Shown here piece after piece: positions 39,601 through 48,145 of a stretch of DNA of 64,000 nt. This DNA is from Rhynochetos jubatus (lineage: Eukaryota; Chordata; Aves; Eurypygiformes; Rhynochetidae). The stretch lies in NCBI GenBank assembly GCA_027574665.1, contig CM050648.1, positions 51,755,200 to 51,819,199 of the forward strand. The letters run 5' to 3'. The position numbers and the translations under genes are program-made. Below the pieces are notes generated by a model. That model was not told the DNA's origin, made no database searches, and saw only the letters and a program-made list of their open reading frames with translations. Within the stretch, counting starts at the first letter, position 1. Each line of letters starts with the position of its first letter.

Positions 39601-42600
39601 AATACAGCCTCTGACATGGACCTTGTCATTGCTGAGGAATAAGTATTTCTCAGATGTTCTTCTATAACGACCTCCTCTGATGAGATTTCCCACAGGTCAG
39701 AACAGCTTTGGCATTAATCAGCAAGACTCATGAATATCTGCTAAGATGAGTGATTTGCCTTTTAACTTTATTGAACACATCTGAATGTAAATCCAAGTAT
39801 TAAACTGACTTTCATTTGCTGAGATACTTTAATTCCCCACCACCCCCCTGAAAAACTACAACTCACCATTGCACATTCGTAGCAAATAATTTTTCCCTGC
39901 AGAGTAAAATGTATTCTGAAAGGGAGTAAAGGTATTTAGATCATTAAGAGATCACAAAACCTTCTGGAGCAATTTTAATTCAACCAAAAGCCATGAGTAA
40001 GCATGAGTCATTCCTACTGTTAACTCTAAATTTGAGTCTACCCTTAAAGAAGGGGTAGGTTTAAAAAAAAAAAAAAGGCAACATAAACCAAGCAGTCCCA
40101 CAAATTCCAAGAAAGCATAAACCACAACATTTAAATCCAGCCTCCATACGGACAATGAACTGTAAGAGCAGCATCCGCTTTTCTTTTTCCTGGAACATAC
40201 TAATTTTTACACCCATTGCCTTTATTATTCCATGCAGTGTGTATACCCATAAGCAAAGCGCAACACGCAGAAGTTTTATAGCATTCACAGTTCAAGGAAT
40301 TTGGCAGCAGGAGGAAGAAATCGATAGATACTTGAATTAACGATAAAGAAGAGTGTGTGAGTATACCAAGGGACACAGTGTTACCTGAAACAGAACAGCC
40401 TGAATGAGTCCCTGTGAGAGGTAGTCCTGGTTAGGGAATCCAGGTCAGGAAAACACCGAGAAACTGGAATGCTTTTTAGGTGTTACATATAGAGTTGCTA
40501 ACACTTGTGTTCCTGGCATGAATGCCCGAGAGCAAACCAAAGGAACCGAAATCCAAGATCTCCTATGACCTTGGATAAAATGCTGGCAGGCTAGAACTTC
40601 GGCCCGAGACCCTGAATTCCCTCTTTCATTAACAGCACCTGCAGCACAAGAAGCACAGCAGCTCTTCTGCTACAGCACCACGGCACAGCACGAGCATTAA
40701 ACACTCACGCAGGCCTCACAACACTGACTGTTCCTCAAAGAGTAGAAATGTTTTAGGGCAACATATTCACCACAGCTATAGCCCTGTAAGGGAAAGCTCA
40801 TTAAGGAAGTGACCAAGAATCCTTCTTTCCCTGGAGACGGAGGAATCTCCTGCAGCTCTGAGGAAGAAGCTGAATAAGTCGTCAAGAGAGAAGCTACTCA
40901 TCCAAATTGTGCATCAGAAGTTAAATTTCTGGTTCCCAAATGTGACAAACACTGTATATACTGTAGAGAATGGAGTTAGAAATAAAACAGCAATCAAAAT
41001 CATCATTTCTTTCATTATTACTTCCTGACCTCAGCTTCCTAGACGTTTTTAAGCCTGAAAGCAAAATGTGCTCAATGCTACTATTTTAACAAACAGACAG
41101 TTAACATCTTTCTGTAAAAATGGTTCAGGTAGGCAGAAGCTTTGGCACAGCTCTATCACATTTTGGAAAAATACTTACCGATTTCCATGTAGCAACATTT
41201 TTCTCCACGAAAGTGAAAATTTTGTCACACTGATCCAAAGGCAGGCAATCCAGAACATCCCCCAGAAGCACAAAAGGAGTCGATGCAGTGCAGATGCCTA
41301 TGAGGAACAAGGAGTATTGTATGCAGCAAAATTGAACTAAAATGCAATTTTAGTTGAGGGGACATTATATTAAAAAAAAAAGTCCTCCTGGGTTCCTACA
41401 AATCCTAACAAAACACTTGGGCTAAAGCATGAACTTCCATTAAAGCTATTTCCGCCACAAAAGCCAGATACAGAAATAGATCCAAGTATCTAAAAACCAG
41501 CCATGTACTGACAGGTCAGCACTGCTTGACAAGCACAGATACTCAGAAGTTACTTCTGCCTCTGCCAGCAAGACAGAGAAGCCTGCAAGTCATTTAACCT
41601 CTCTGCCTCAGTGGTCTCATCTCTGAAACCATGATGGGAGACTTCTAAAGCATTTCACAGTGCTGGGCAACAACAGAAAATGTTAATTATGTTTGCAACC
41701 AAAACTATGCATCTTTCTCTATTAAAAAAAATAAGATTCCAACACAAATGTAACTGAATTTGATTACAATATATTTCAATCCTCTTGCAAAACAGACTTA
41801 ATGACCACTAACATAAGGGCCACATACTATCAAATCTGTAGATGACTTACAAAAATCAAGATCTTTAAATTCCCCTAAACAGTCCCTAAAACTGTCAACA
41901 GATTTGAGAGAAAGATGCTCACCTTCTGTGACTCCATTAATAGCAAGAGAAATAATTGCCAGGAGATTTTCACATGGAGCTTTGTTTATCTAAACAAACA
42001 AAACGGTGTTAAAATTCTCTCTGCTGACCTAAACACATGTAACTAAAATACTTGTTTCCAAATATTTCAAACACATGTTGACATTCAACTTCCCAAAACT
42101 TCAAACAATCTGTTAACTCAGACCAGTCAGCTAACTATGTGAAGTTTTTATTGAGTGAGCCACATTTCTTGACTGCTTCTGGCCATTACAGACCCTACAA
42201 TACCGACTGTGTAGAGGCATTTACCGCTACAAATTAACATCCCACATTCAAGTGATACCAACAAAAATATTACTTGATTACTTTCATCACTATCTGCAGC
42301 TGACAGGCAGCTCCGACACATGCCAGTATCACGTAACCCACCCGCTCCACCCCACTCTTAAAAGTATAGTTGTAGAATAATGCATATTTATGAACTACCA
42401 TTTTAAGATATAGCAGACTTTCATAAGCATGACAAAGAACTGCTGGAAAAGGTTAAGTCAACGCCTCTTGCTATACTGTGGTATCTGTAAGATGCTGCCA
42501 TTCTGTCCTTCCTACTCATCTCCTTTAATCACCTATATTCCATCTTAAATAGATAACTTTTATGTAATTCATGTCTTTATTAAACGGTATTTCCTTATGC

Positions 42601-43909
42601 TAATGTAAGTTGCTGTTAAATTAATAAAGCTTTATCAATAAATCAATTGTAAAAGCTTAAAGTACTTACTATTTCTTCTTCTACAATTACCCTAAAAGCT
42701 TGATCCAAGGTACACTTCTTCTCATTTTCACTGCAAATGCAAACATTCCACACCAGTTAGTAACAACTATTAGGAACAAGATTACTAAAAATTATCTGAA
42801 CAGGCACTTTTTAAAACCAAGCGGCATTGACTTACCTCCCAGGAAGCTGGGTAAATGTGTTCAACAATGGCTTGATACTTTTGTTAAACAGAGCCTCTCT
42901 AGTGGACGTCTGCCAAAAAGAAAGAAATGTTCAAAACCAGTACATAAACCAGGAGGATCTCCTTTCCCTAGCTGTGGACAGAAATACTAAGGAAGCTGTT
43001 TGCCACGCACCATGTGGCGGTTAACCAAGAGAACTTTGTAACAAGCTGGGCAAGTAACAGGTGCCTAGCAAATTAGGCATGCGAGCTCATAGACTATCAC
43101 ACCTCAAACCGGGGCGAAGTGTGGTGAAAACAGTATTTCTAAGTTCACTTAGAACAGTGTTCACACGCTGCTGTGACCAACACTGCTGCATCTACAACAG
43201 TCTCCAGTCCCACACACGCAACTTCACCTGGCTCACAGGGCGTTATGGTGCTTTGGGACATGACTCCTGCTACCAAGATGGTCTAAAAATTAATACAAAC
43301 TGCAGCGAAGTCAACCTAACGGAGTTAGTGTCTGTGCCTCCACCACTGCTTGCGAATCCTCTTTCCTTGCCTGACGAGCTGGGCCACAAACAGCGGGATC
43401 CAGAGACCTGGGTACACATCCAGCCCCACCTGCTCGGGCAAGGGAAGAGCATCGTTCAGCAGAGGCTCAGAAGCGCTAACCGCGATAAGCTACGGACACT
43501 CCGCCGCGGGGGCTACGCTATCATTTAATTTCATTTTATTTGACCTTCATTTGGGTTAACTAAACAGCAGACGCTGCCCTCGGCCGGCTCGGCTGAGCCG
43601 GTAGGAAGCCCTGTCCCCGAACTGATACCGCTTTCTGGCTGAACGCTCCTTAGAGCGGAGCGGGACCCCCGGCCGGCTCAGCGGGCCCCGGGCTGGGCGG
43701 AGGCGGCGCGGCCCGGCCGCTCAGGCGGAAGGGGCGGACGGCGCGGGGAGGCAGAGCCCTACACCGGCGCTGAGACGCAGTCTCCCTCCCGCCCGGTCCC
43801 CCTCCGAGCAGTAACGAGGGAGGGGCAGCCCCCACCCCTGCCCGAGGCCGGCGGGGCTCACCGTGAAGCGGAGCCGCGCCTCGGGGAGGCTAAACAGCGG
43901 CGGCGACAT
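21367..43909 (-). CDS. THOC1: THOC1, THO complex subunit 1 (complete, 21 exons)
   Basis: THOC1 (Hpr1/p84N5) is a core subunit of the nuclear THO complex. With UAP56 and ALYREF, THO forms TREX, which couples transcription and splicing to mRNA export; human THOC1 also binds RB1. Twenty-one exons join into 656 codons (human 657) with no disruption. The start [15 protein letters not shown] matches human apart from a two-residue gap. The THO elongation-factor domain covers roughly residues 70-540. A basic stretch [17 protein letters not shown] near 412-428 looks like a nuclear localisation signal. An acidic linker ([10 protein letters not shown]) precedes a C-terminal death domain, about residues 568-650. 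The order, lengths and phases of all exons agree with one another, which makes the model strong. The gene is transcribed toward USP14. Confidence 0.97.
21663..23239 (-). other. THOC1: THOC1 intron 20
   Basis: Apart from a CR1 fragment at 22456-22705 I see no exon or other recognisable element. Confidence 0.7.
22456..22705 (-). mobile_element. CR1 LINE 3' fragment in THOC1 intron 20
   Basis: The plus strand begins cacagaacggttggggttgg, the reverse of the CR1 3' terminus. It continues through the conserved CCCTCCACTAGACCAGGTTG block. The copy is truncated at its 5' end inside the AGTTTAAA region. It is inserted in the sense direction of THOC1. Confidence 0.92.
23240..23318 (-). CDS. THOC1: THOC1 exon 20 (residues 533-559), acidic linker
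   Basis: The acceptor is cattgtag and the donor GAAA|gtaaga. It encodes [20 protein letters not shown] through KENNE, the acidic linker before the death domain. It ends one base into a Ser codon. Confidence 0.95.
24144..24291 (-). CDS. THOC1: THOC1 exon 19 (residues 483-532)
   Basis: The acceptor is ttttattacag and the donor CCT|gtaagt. It encodes [20 protein letters not shown] through [10 protein letters not shown], identical to human over almost its whole length as far as I recall. Confidence 0.97.
24405..24715 (-). mobile_element. CR1 LINE 3' fragment in THOC1 intron 18
   Basis: It opens with tcacagaatcacagcatggt, the reversed CR1 3' end. It carries the CACTAGACCAGGTTGCTCAA block and extends to the CCTTGTCCTGTCACTACAGG region, where it is 5'-truncated. 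It fills most of the short intron between exons 18 and 19. Confidence 0.93.
24819..24902 (-). CDS. THOC1: THOC1 exon 18 (residues 455-483)
   Basis: The acceptor is ttttttag and the donor TACAA|gtatgt. It encodes [20 protein letters not shown] and NMVENKY. It completes an Arg codon at its start and leaves two bases of a Lys codon at its end. Confidence 0.96.
25780..26130 (-). mobile_element. CR1-like LINE 3' fragment, diverged subfamily
   Basis: It begins tcattgaatcgttttggttgg and continues gaccatcgagtccaaccgtt. Further on it has the CTTCCCTGGGCAGCCCGTTC block and the reversed end of the RT-adjacent region. It differs clearly from the THOC1 intron 18 and 20 copies, so it is a separate CR1 subfamily. 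Confidence 0.85.
26290..27145 (+). mobile_element. CR1 LINE fragment with decayed ORF2 C-terminus
   Basis: It carries about 180 open codons of the ORF2 C-terminal part, including [20 protein letters not shown] (compare [19 protein letters not shown] in the CR1 at 50 kb). The 3' region ends ccagaggccccttccaacct. It is an older subfamily in antisense to THOC1, with its 5' side facing the CR1 at 25780-26130. Confidence 0.85.
28514..29319 (+). mobile_element. Endogenous retrovirus solo LTR (avian ERVL-like) with 5-bp target duplication
   Basis: The element at 28519-29314 (796 bp) starts TGTGCTGGGTTC and ends GGAGTTAAACCACGACA, so it has the TG...CA ends of an LTR. It is flanked by the direct repeat CTACC at 28514-28518 and 29315-29319. 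The 3' end and the gagagcggcttcgtggtatt block resemble the avian ERVL LTRs I know. No internal viral genes are present, so it is a solo LTR. It lies in intron 17, antisense to THOC1. Confidence 0.88.
29567..29632 (-). CDS. THOC1: THOC1 exon 17 (residues 433-455)
   Basis: The acceptor is cttttcag and the donor AGTAG|gtaggt. It encodes [20 protein letters not shown] and S, with split codons at both ends. It is short and found by homology to human [14 protein letters not shown]. Confidence 0.95.
30447..30535. repeat. (CCAA)n-type microsatellite beside THOC1 exon 16
   Basis: Imperfect runs of accaaccaaccaacaaacc repeat on the plus strand, TTGG on the THOC1 strand. They start about 20 bases beyond the exon 16 donor. 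Confidence 0.85.
30556..30651 (-). CDS. THOC1: THOC1 exon 16 (residues 401-433), nuclear localisation signal
   Basis: The acceptor is tttctttag and the donor GGGAA|gtacgt. It encodes [20 protein letters not shown] followed by [11 protein letters not shown]. The two basic clusters (RKRP and SSKK) fit a bipartite nuclear localisation signal. The donor is followed at once by a TTGG-repeat tract. Confidence 0.95.
30652..31928 (-). other. THOC1: THOC1 intron 15
   Basis: No repeat family or exon is recognised. A purine-rich stretch lies at about 30748-30805, and 31180-31620 is relatively rich in CpG. Confidence 0.6.
31929..31999 (-). CDS. THOC1: THOC1 exon 15 (residues 378-401)
   Basis: The acceptor is gtttctccag and the donor GAAAG|gtaact. 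It encodes [20 protein letters not shown] and VKE, identical to the human segment as I recall it. Confidence 0.96.
32000..32635 (-). other. THOC1: THOC1 intron 14
   Basis: I see no exon or known repeat here. Confidence 0.6.
32636..32686 (-). CDS. THOC1: THOC1 exon 14 (residues 361-377)
   Basis: This 51-nt exon lies between ccaatcctag and GAG|gtaagt and encodes [17 protein letters not shown], phase 0 at both ends. Confidence 0.96.
32860..32926 (-). CDS. THOC1: THOC1 exon 13 (residues 338-360)
   Basis: The acceptor is gtttccag and the donor CAG|gtcggt, which is weak at +3 to +5. It encodes [20 protein letters not shown] and YQ. Confidence 0.95.
32927..34873 (-). other. THOC1: THOC1 intron 12
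   Basis: The main feature is a low-complexity A/C-rich run at 33270-33370 (U/G-rich in the THOC1 transcript). No exon is recognised. Confidence 0.65.
34874..34974 (-). CDS. THOC1: THOC1 exon 12 (residues 305-338)
   Basis: The acceptor is gttgtcgtttag and the donor AAAAG|gtgatg. It encodes [20 protein letters not shown] through YLKGQVKFK. Confidence 0.96.
34975..36289 (-). other. THOC1: THOC1 intron 11
   Basis: It contains a diverged CR1 fragment at 36112-36273, directly beside the donor of exon 11. The remainder is AT-rich with nothing recognised. Confidence 0.65.
36112..36273 (+). mobile_element. CR1-like LINE 3' fragment (diverged)
   Basis: It contains ctgtggagacattcaaaacc, then gggaggttgaactagacaca and ends agtctgtgattct. 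This matches the layout of the CR1 3' end with many changes. It lies antisense in THOC1 intron 11. Confidence 0.75.
36290..36421 (-). CDS. THOC1: THOC1 exon 11 (residues 261-304)
   Basis: The acceptor is gttttatag and the donor AAG|gtacgt. It encodes [20 protein letters not shown] through [14 protein letters not shown], 44 codons in phase 0. Confidence 0.96.
36422..37580 (-). other. THOC1: THOC1 intron 10
   Basis: I see no exon or known repeat here. Confidence 0.6.
37581..37689 (-). CDS. THOC1: THOC1 exon 10 (residues 224-260)
   Basis: The acceptor is ttttcccccag and the donor AAG|gtaatc. It encodes [20 protein letters not shown] through KVSWKTFLK. Its first base completes a Cys codon. Confidence 0.97.
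38274..38347 (-). CDS. THOC1: THOC1 exon 9 (residues 200-224)
   Basis: The acceptor is ttcctgttag and the donor AGTTG|gtgagc. It encodes [20 protein letters not shown] and APTS, an acidic loop. Confidence 0.95.
38555..38620. repeat. 33-bp tandem duplication in THOC1 intron 8
   Basis: Two adjacent 33-base units start ttgacttcccttgggaaggg and differ at one base (ctgtagcc against ctgcagcc). Each contains the palindrome tcccttggga. Confidence 0.9.
38886..38968 (-). CDS. THOC1: THOC1 exon 8 (residues 172-199)
   Basis: The acceptor is ttttttcacag and the donor AAG|gtgaaa. It encodes [20 protein letters not shown] and then HESTLGQK. Confidence 0.96.
39262..39357 (-). CDS. THOC1: THOC1 exon 7 (residues 140-172)
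   Basis: The acceptor is ccaatatttag and the donor TCAG|gtgagg. It encodes [20 protein letters not shown] through LFPLSEKS, with a split Asp codon at its start. Confidence 0.96.
39867..39915 (-). CDS. THOC1: THOC1 exon 6 (residues 124-140)
   Basis: This 49-nt exon lies between catttcag-like sequence (ctttcag) and AATG|gtgagt and encodes [16 protein letters not shown]. Confidence 0.95.
39916..41178 (-). other. THOC1: THOC1 intron 5
   Basis: It has a poly-A run at 40060-40075 and no recognised exon or repeat family. Confidence 0.6.
41179..41297 (-). CDS. THOC1: THOC1 exon 5 (residues 84-123)
   Basis: The acceptor is gttcctcatag and the donor TCG|gtaagt. It encodes [20 protein letters not shown] followed by [19 protein letters not shown], one of the best conserved parts of the protein. 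Confidence 0.97.
41585..41682 (+). repeat. MIR-like ancient SINE remnant
   Basis: The segment caagtcatttaacctctctg, then cctcagtggtctcatctctg, matches the core of MIR-type SINEs (CAAGTCACTTAACCTCTCTGnnCCTCAGTTTCCTCATCTGTAAAATG, from memory) with a few changes. It lies in THOC1 intron 4. Confidence 0.5.
41923..41989 (-). CDS. THOC1: THOC1 exon 4 (residues 62-84)
   Basis: The acceptor is tgtttgtttag and the donor GAAG|gtgagc. It encodes [20 protein letters not shown] and TE. It is less conserved at its start (human INHSSCEN). Confidence 0.95.
42670..42730 (-). CDS. THOC1: THOC1 exon 3 (residues 41-61)
   Basis: The acceptor is gcatttgcag and the donor ATA|gtaagt. It encodes [20 protein letters not shown] after completing a Ser codon. 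Confidence 0.96.
42836..42909 (-). CDS. THOC1: THOC1 exon 2 (residues 17-41)
   Basis: The acceptor is ctttttggcag and the donor GGGAG|gtaagt. It encodes [20 protein letters not shown] and QLPG, in phase with exon 1. Confidence 0.95.
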
Positions 43910-44115
43910 CGCGACAACGGAACGGCGCTCCCCGACGCGCGCCGATGACGCCATACCCCTTCCGCGCGGCGCTGAGCACTTCCTGGAGACGCCCCGCCCC
44001 CGTCAGCCTCGCTCTCGCCTCCCGCCTGGGGCTGAGCGCATGCATGTGGTGAACAGTTGGGGGGGGGGGGATGGGGTGGTGTGTGACAGATGTGGGGGTC
44101 CCTTGCCATAGCCGC
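43560..44115 (-). promoter_or_regulatory. THOC1: THOC1 promoter CpG island
   Basis: This roughly 550-base block is very GC-rich and dense in CpG, and surrounds the first coding exon. It holds no TATA box near the expected start. A CACTTCC motif at about 43977 is an ETS-type site and gatgacgcc at about 43944 is CRE-like. This fits a housekeeping promoter. Confidence 0.8.
43862..43909 (-). CDS. THOC1: THOC1 exon 1, coding part (residues 1-16)
   Basis: It encodes [16 protein letters not shown] and ends ACG|gtgagc. This ATG is chosen because it matches the human start. An in-frame upstream ATG at 43954-43952 would add 15 residues and has a better Kozak context, but no human counterpart is known to me. 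Confidence 0.9.
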
Positions 44116-44624
44116 CTCGGAGCTACAGTCCTAGCACCATGTTCCGCGTGTCACTGAATTTTTTATAGCCTGGGTAAAAGAACCCCAGCGCCATTCGCCG
44201 GTTGTACAACGTCCAACTGATACCCCCGTCAGTCATTTCTAATGGAAGTTATGAAATTAGGGTTTCATAGGCAAATGTCTGAAACAGCCCTGCAAAAATA
44301 AACTTGATTGTTTCATCGAATGCTGCCTTTTTGTGTGCTCAGCTCCTTTCAAGACCCTTCGTGTGGCTCAGCTCCCTCGTTTTCTAGCTGTGCTAAGTCA
44401 TGGCAGTTCCCACACTCATCACCGTCCATTTCCAGGCTTGGGAGGAGGCCTTGTGGTCCATTCCCATGTCCAGGTTTGCGACTGTAAGCGGGGAACCCCT
44501 ACTGTGTGGTATCCAAATGCATTCCTTGCTGACCTCTTCCCGGGACTCCCAAGGGCACCTCAAAACTGACTGGAGTGACTGTTTGCTCCCACCGCTTCTC
44601 GAACCTGCTTTCCTTTTTGGTATC

Positions 44625-44770
44625 GCTCCCTGGCTGTCTTCAAGGCCAGGCTGGATGAGGCTCTGAGCAACCTGGTCTAGTGGAGGGTGTCCCTGCCCAT
44701 GGCAGGGCGGTTGGAACTAGATGGTCTTTAAGGTCCCTTCCGACCCAAACCGTTTTGTGATTCTGTGATC
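44625..44770 (+). mobile_element. CR1 LINE 3' fragment
   Basis: It starts gctccctggctgtcttcaag and continues through the CTGGTCTAGTGGAGGGTGTC block. It ends aaaccgttttgtgattctgt. Confidence 0.92.
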
Positions 44771-46747
44771 GCAAAAGAAACATTTGACTTGCCTTCCTTT
44801 CCTGCTGGACAAAACCTGACCCAAAACCAAACAAAAAACCTGCCCCACCAGTGCTGAAACTCCTCAAGCAGTCGCTGTTATTAAAACCCCAGCTACTTGG
44901 TTGAGCCCGCCAGCCCGCCCTGGTGCTAAATGGCTCTCAAGAGGTGTGACTAGCAGTGGACAAACCAGCCTAAGTCTGTCTAGACCGTCACCGCCTTCCT
45001 GGGTGCGTGACTGCACTTAAATCTAAATACCTCCACACAGCGACTCTGTGTGGCAATATCGAGTGGATTTTCTTGACCCCTGGCCTAAAAAGCAGTATGT
45101 TCTTTAACGAAGGCAGGCTTCTTCCTCTTATGTGTCAAGACCTCCTGGTCCCAGTTCACTGGGCAGGGAGCACTGGTCTGCCAGAAACCCTGGGGTCTCT
45201 GCGAGGGGAAGATCTCTAAAGATCTGGTATTCTTTCTCAGGACCCTTTGATTGTCCATTTCTCATCGCTGTGGGCTGCAATTCCCCAAGCAGCTGAACCA
45301 CTGGTTCTTTACCGTGCCCTTAGGTCCTGTTCCACTGGAAACGACTCCTAAGGACATGGAGTCTGACCCTGTGGGAATTGTTGTGAGGGACCCTGCTGAG
45401 ATCCCATATTATTTCTAACTGAAGAGGTTACTATAGCTCAAGCCAAAAATATGTAATTGCTATAAGAAAATATGAAGTATCATGAAAAGTGTCATTTTGC
45501 TGGAAATAGCTCTGTATTCCTTTTTCTTTAATTAAGAAAAATTATATTTTATGATGGATTTTTTTTTTTAACAAAACACCCCTCTCTTCCTTCTTCCTCT
45601 TCAATTCCACCTTTTTCTTTTTCTCCACAAAACCCTTAACCGGTATCTGTAATTTTTATAATTATAAAATTATAATATTTATAATTTTAAATAAGAAAAG
45701 CACTGAGTCATTTAATTGGAATCTCCCCTCTCCTCCCCCCGTCCCAAATATATAATAAAGCAAGTTTGTAATGAATTATCCAATGTTCATAATGAAAATA
45801 GACTTTTAAACCCCAACTTGTTCTATTTTACAGTTGGAAACACAGGGACCTATTCAGACACTTAAGAAAGGTGCCTAGTGGCACACTAAACATCTCAGTA
45901 TATTGAAGACACCTACACAGAGCTGACAGATGAGAGTGGGAGCCATGGGACCTGCATCCTTCTGAAGCAGTAGCTGGGGGCCAGGCGGGATGCTCTTCCA
46001 CATCTAAATTGGCACTAGAGACAGGAATTGCATGCACAGAAAGTAACGGTGGGATTCACCTCGCTACCCTGTTGATGTCCACGCTGAGCTTGTCCTTTGT
46101 ACTTCATGGGGAGAGGGAGGCTCGGTCTCATCTTTCAGGCATGAGTTTATCTCAGCTTAAAGCGTCTGGGATAAGGCGGAGGAGGAATACAACCCTGCTG
46201 CAATGCCTGTTTCTCTGCATTCGCCACACTGGGCTGATTTAGGCAGCTAAGGCTAGGTGAGATGAATCCTGCCCCAGGTGACGTGTTTCTCTCTTTCTAG
46301 ATGATACCAGTGTATAAAGACAGCACAGGGTTGGCACTATACGGAACACGCAGGACATATGCACAGAAAATTGTTTTGCTGAATAACATGGAAGATATTT
46401 TCATTTTCCTGCGTCCCGTCCTACTTCTGCTGTCAGGAGAGGCTGAGCCTGCCCCGATTCAAACACAAAGGAGCTCATCCCACAGCTTTTTCTTAGCTAT
46501 ATCTCAGGGTAAGCAGTGGTCATCTGTCTTAGTCACATAGCTGTGATGGTCTCCTTGGACGGCCGGAGGAGACATTTCTTATTTCTGTTGACCTTGCCAC
46601 CCTCACCAGTGCATGAACGACTTGCAGAGGCCAGAGTACCATAACCAATACATTTCCCCACCCAGCTCTGGTGCCACGCTGAAAACAATGACAAAGCGTT
46701 AGCCTAACAACGCTGAGGAAACCCCCAGAACGTTGCTTCTGAGTTTC

Positions 46748-46851
46748 TGAGTTACAAATGGCCACTTTTTGTGCAGGAACGTTGTTTACAGATGAGCTAC
46801 AAATGGCTGGTTTTGGAGCAAGAACATTGCTTTCAGTTGAGTTACAAGTAG
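46748..46851. repeat. Degenerate 45-bp tandem repeat (about 2.3 units)
   Basis: The unit starts tgagttacaaatggcc, continues gcaggaacgttgtttacaga, and repeats at 46793 as tgagctacaaatggct with gcaagaacattgctttcagt. A third partial unit starts at 46838. Confidence 0.8.
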
Positions 46852-47929
46852 ATAAAGAGATACAAGTATCATTTCTTTGTTTCTGGAAAGAGAAATATCG
46901 GCCATTCTCATAACTCTGTTAAGTTGCTGAATTTGTCTGCACTGCAGATACCTAACCAGCCAATTCTCTTCTTAACTCTCCTTCTTTAGTAGTCATATAT
47001 GTTTTAAATCACCAGGAGAATGCGAGGAATTCAGGCTCAGACTGAAGCCTTCTCGTGTCGTGGATCTTGCCCTTTTTCGGAACCATAACCTCAGGCTTTG
47101 GGGCAGTTATGCCGTCTGAAGCCTGACACGTGCAGGCAGCCTTCCTGCCTGTCTCTGGCTCTTCACCTGGGTGTTTCAGCGATTGTCTTCTGCTGTTGTC
47201 TCTGAATCCCTGAAGGGAACACGTTCGGCTGGGGTGTCCCCGAGTTACGGGTCGCAGTGCTCCTGCGTATGCTCTGTTTTCTATTAACGGGCTAAGAGCA
47301 GAAGTCCTCTTCTGGTCCCGAAGTCCTTTCCTGCATCCAGCTTTGTGGGCTGGAGGCTCCAGCTTTTCTCCACCGTGCCAGAATGGGACGAGCCCTTACC
47401 ACCTTGCTGGCGGAGGGGATCGTGCGTAGGCTTTGGGTCGAGCCGGCTGGGTCGGGCGGGTCCAGCTCACCCAGGCCTGTGAAAGCTCAGCGCGTCTGCG
47501 TTGCTCTCAGGATCCTTTCCAGTGGTGGAGCAGCCTGGGACAAGGCAGCGTGGGGTTAAATGTGCGTTTGGGTGGGTAGGTGTCGGAGGCAGTGGAAAAA
47601 CGATCAGTCGGAAAAATTGCTTGCAAGGAGAGAGTCCGACTGATATTATTGGGAACATTAGAAAATGCCTGCCATCGCTTAGTTTTCCTATTTTTTGTTT
47701 GTTTGTGTAAGGTAAAGGACTGCCATGGCTTCAGCCTATGTTTTAATTCAGTTTAACTGAGAGAAAGCCAAGCCCCAGGTCTCCTAATTATGCCATTTGG
47801 TGCCCAAAAGCTCAGGTACTGCCCAACTCCTGTTGCTTAGGTGGGAAAAAGCTCGAACACCCAATACCCCGCTCTTACTGGAACAGGCGAATAATTATTA
47901 AATTTGTTATTATTAAACCCAAATATTTA

Positions 47930-48145
47930 AAATAACGCGTGAAAAAGACAGTTGGGAGGCCTTTTCTGTGTGGCGTGGCTGTAGTTCGTTTTGGTACCGG
48001 GAGAGGGAAGCGTTTTCCCAGAAAACGGAAGGTGCAGCGGGAGGGGCGGCGTGGCCGGCGCTTTGGGGGCCCGGCGCTGGTGCTGCCCCGGGAGCAGGGC
48101 TCCCGCCGCCGGCCCCGGGTTTGTCACTTCATCCGTGACTGAAAC
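47930..48145. promoter_or_regulatory. Small isolated CpG-rich islet, possible promoter
   Basis: About 200 bases are strongly GC- and CpG-rich (for example gcggcgtggccggcgctttg and tcccgccgccggccccgggt), in otherwise AT-rich intergenic DNA about 4 kb from the THOC1 promoter. A short inverted repeat gtcacttcatccgtgac lies at its right edge. No gene is seen next to it. Confidence 0.4.

Larger units (their letters stand above)
44116..47929. other. Intergenic region upstream of THOC1
   Basis: No gene is recognised. It holds one CR1 fragment (44625-44770), an AT-rich inverted repeat (about 45650-45690) and a 45-bp tandem repeat (46748-46851). A G run lies at 44058-44072, at the edge of the CpG island. 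Confidence 0.55.
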
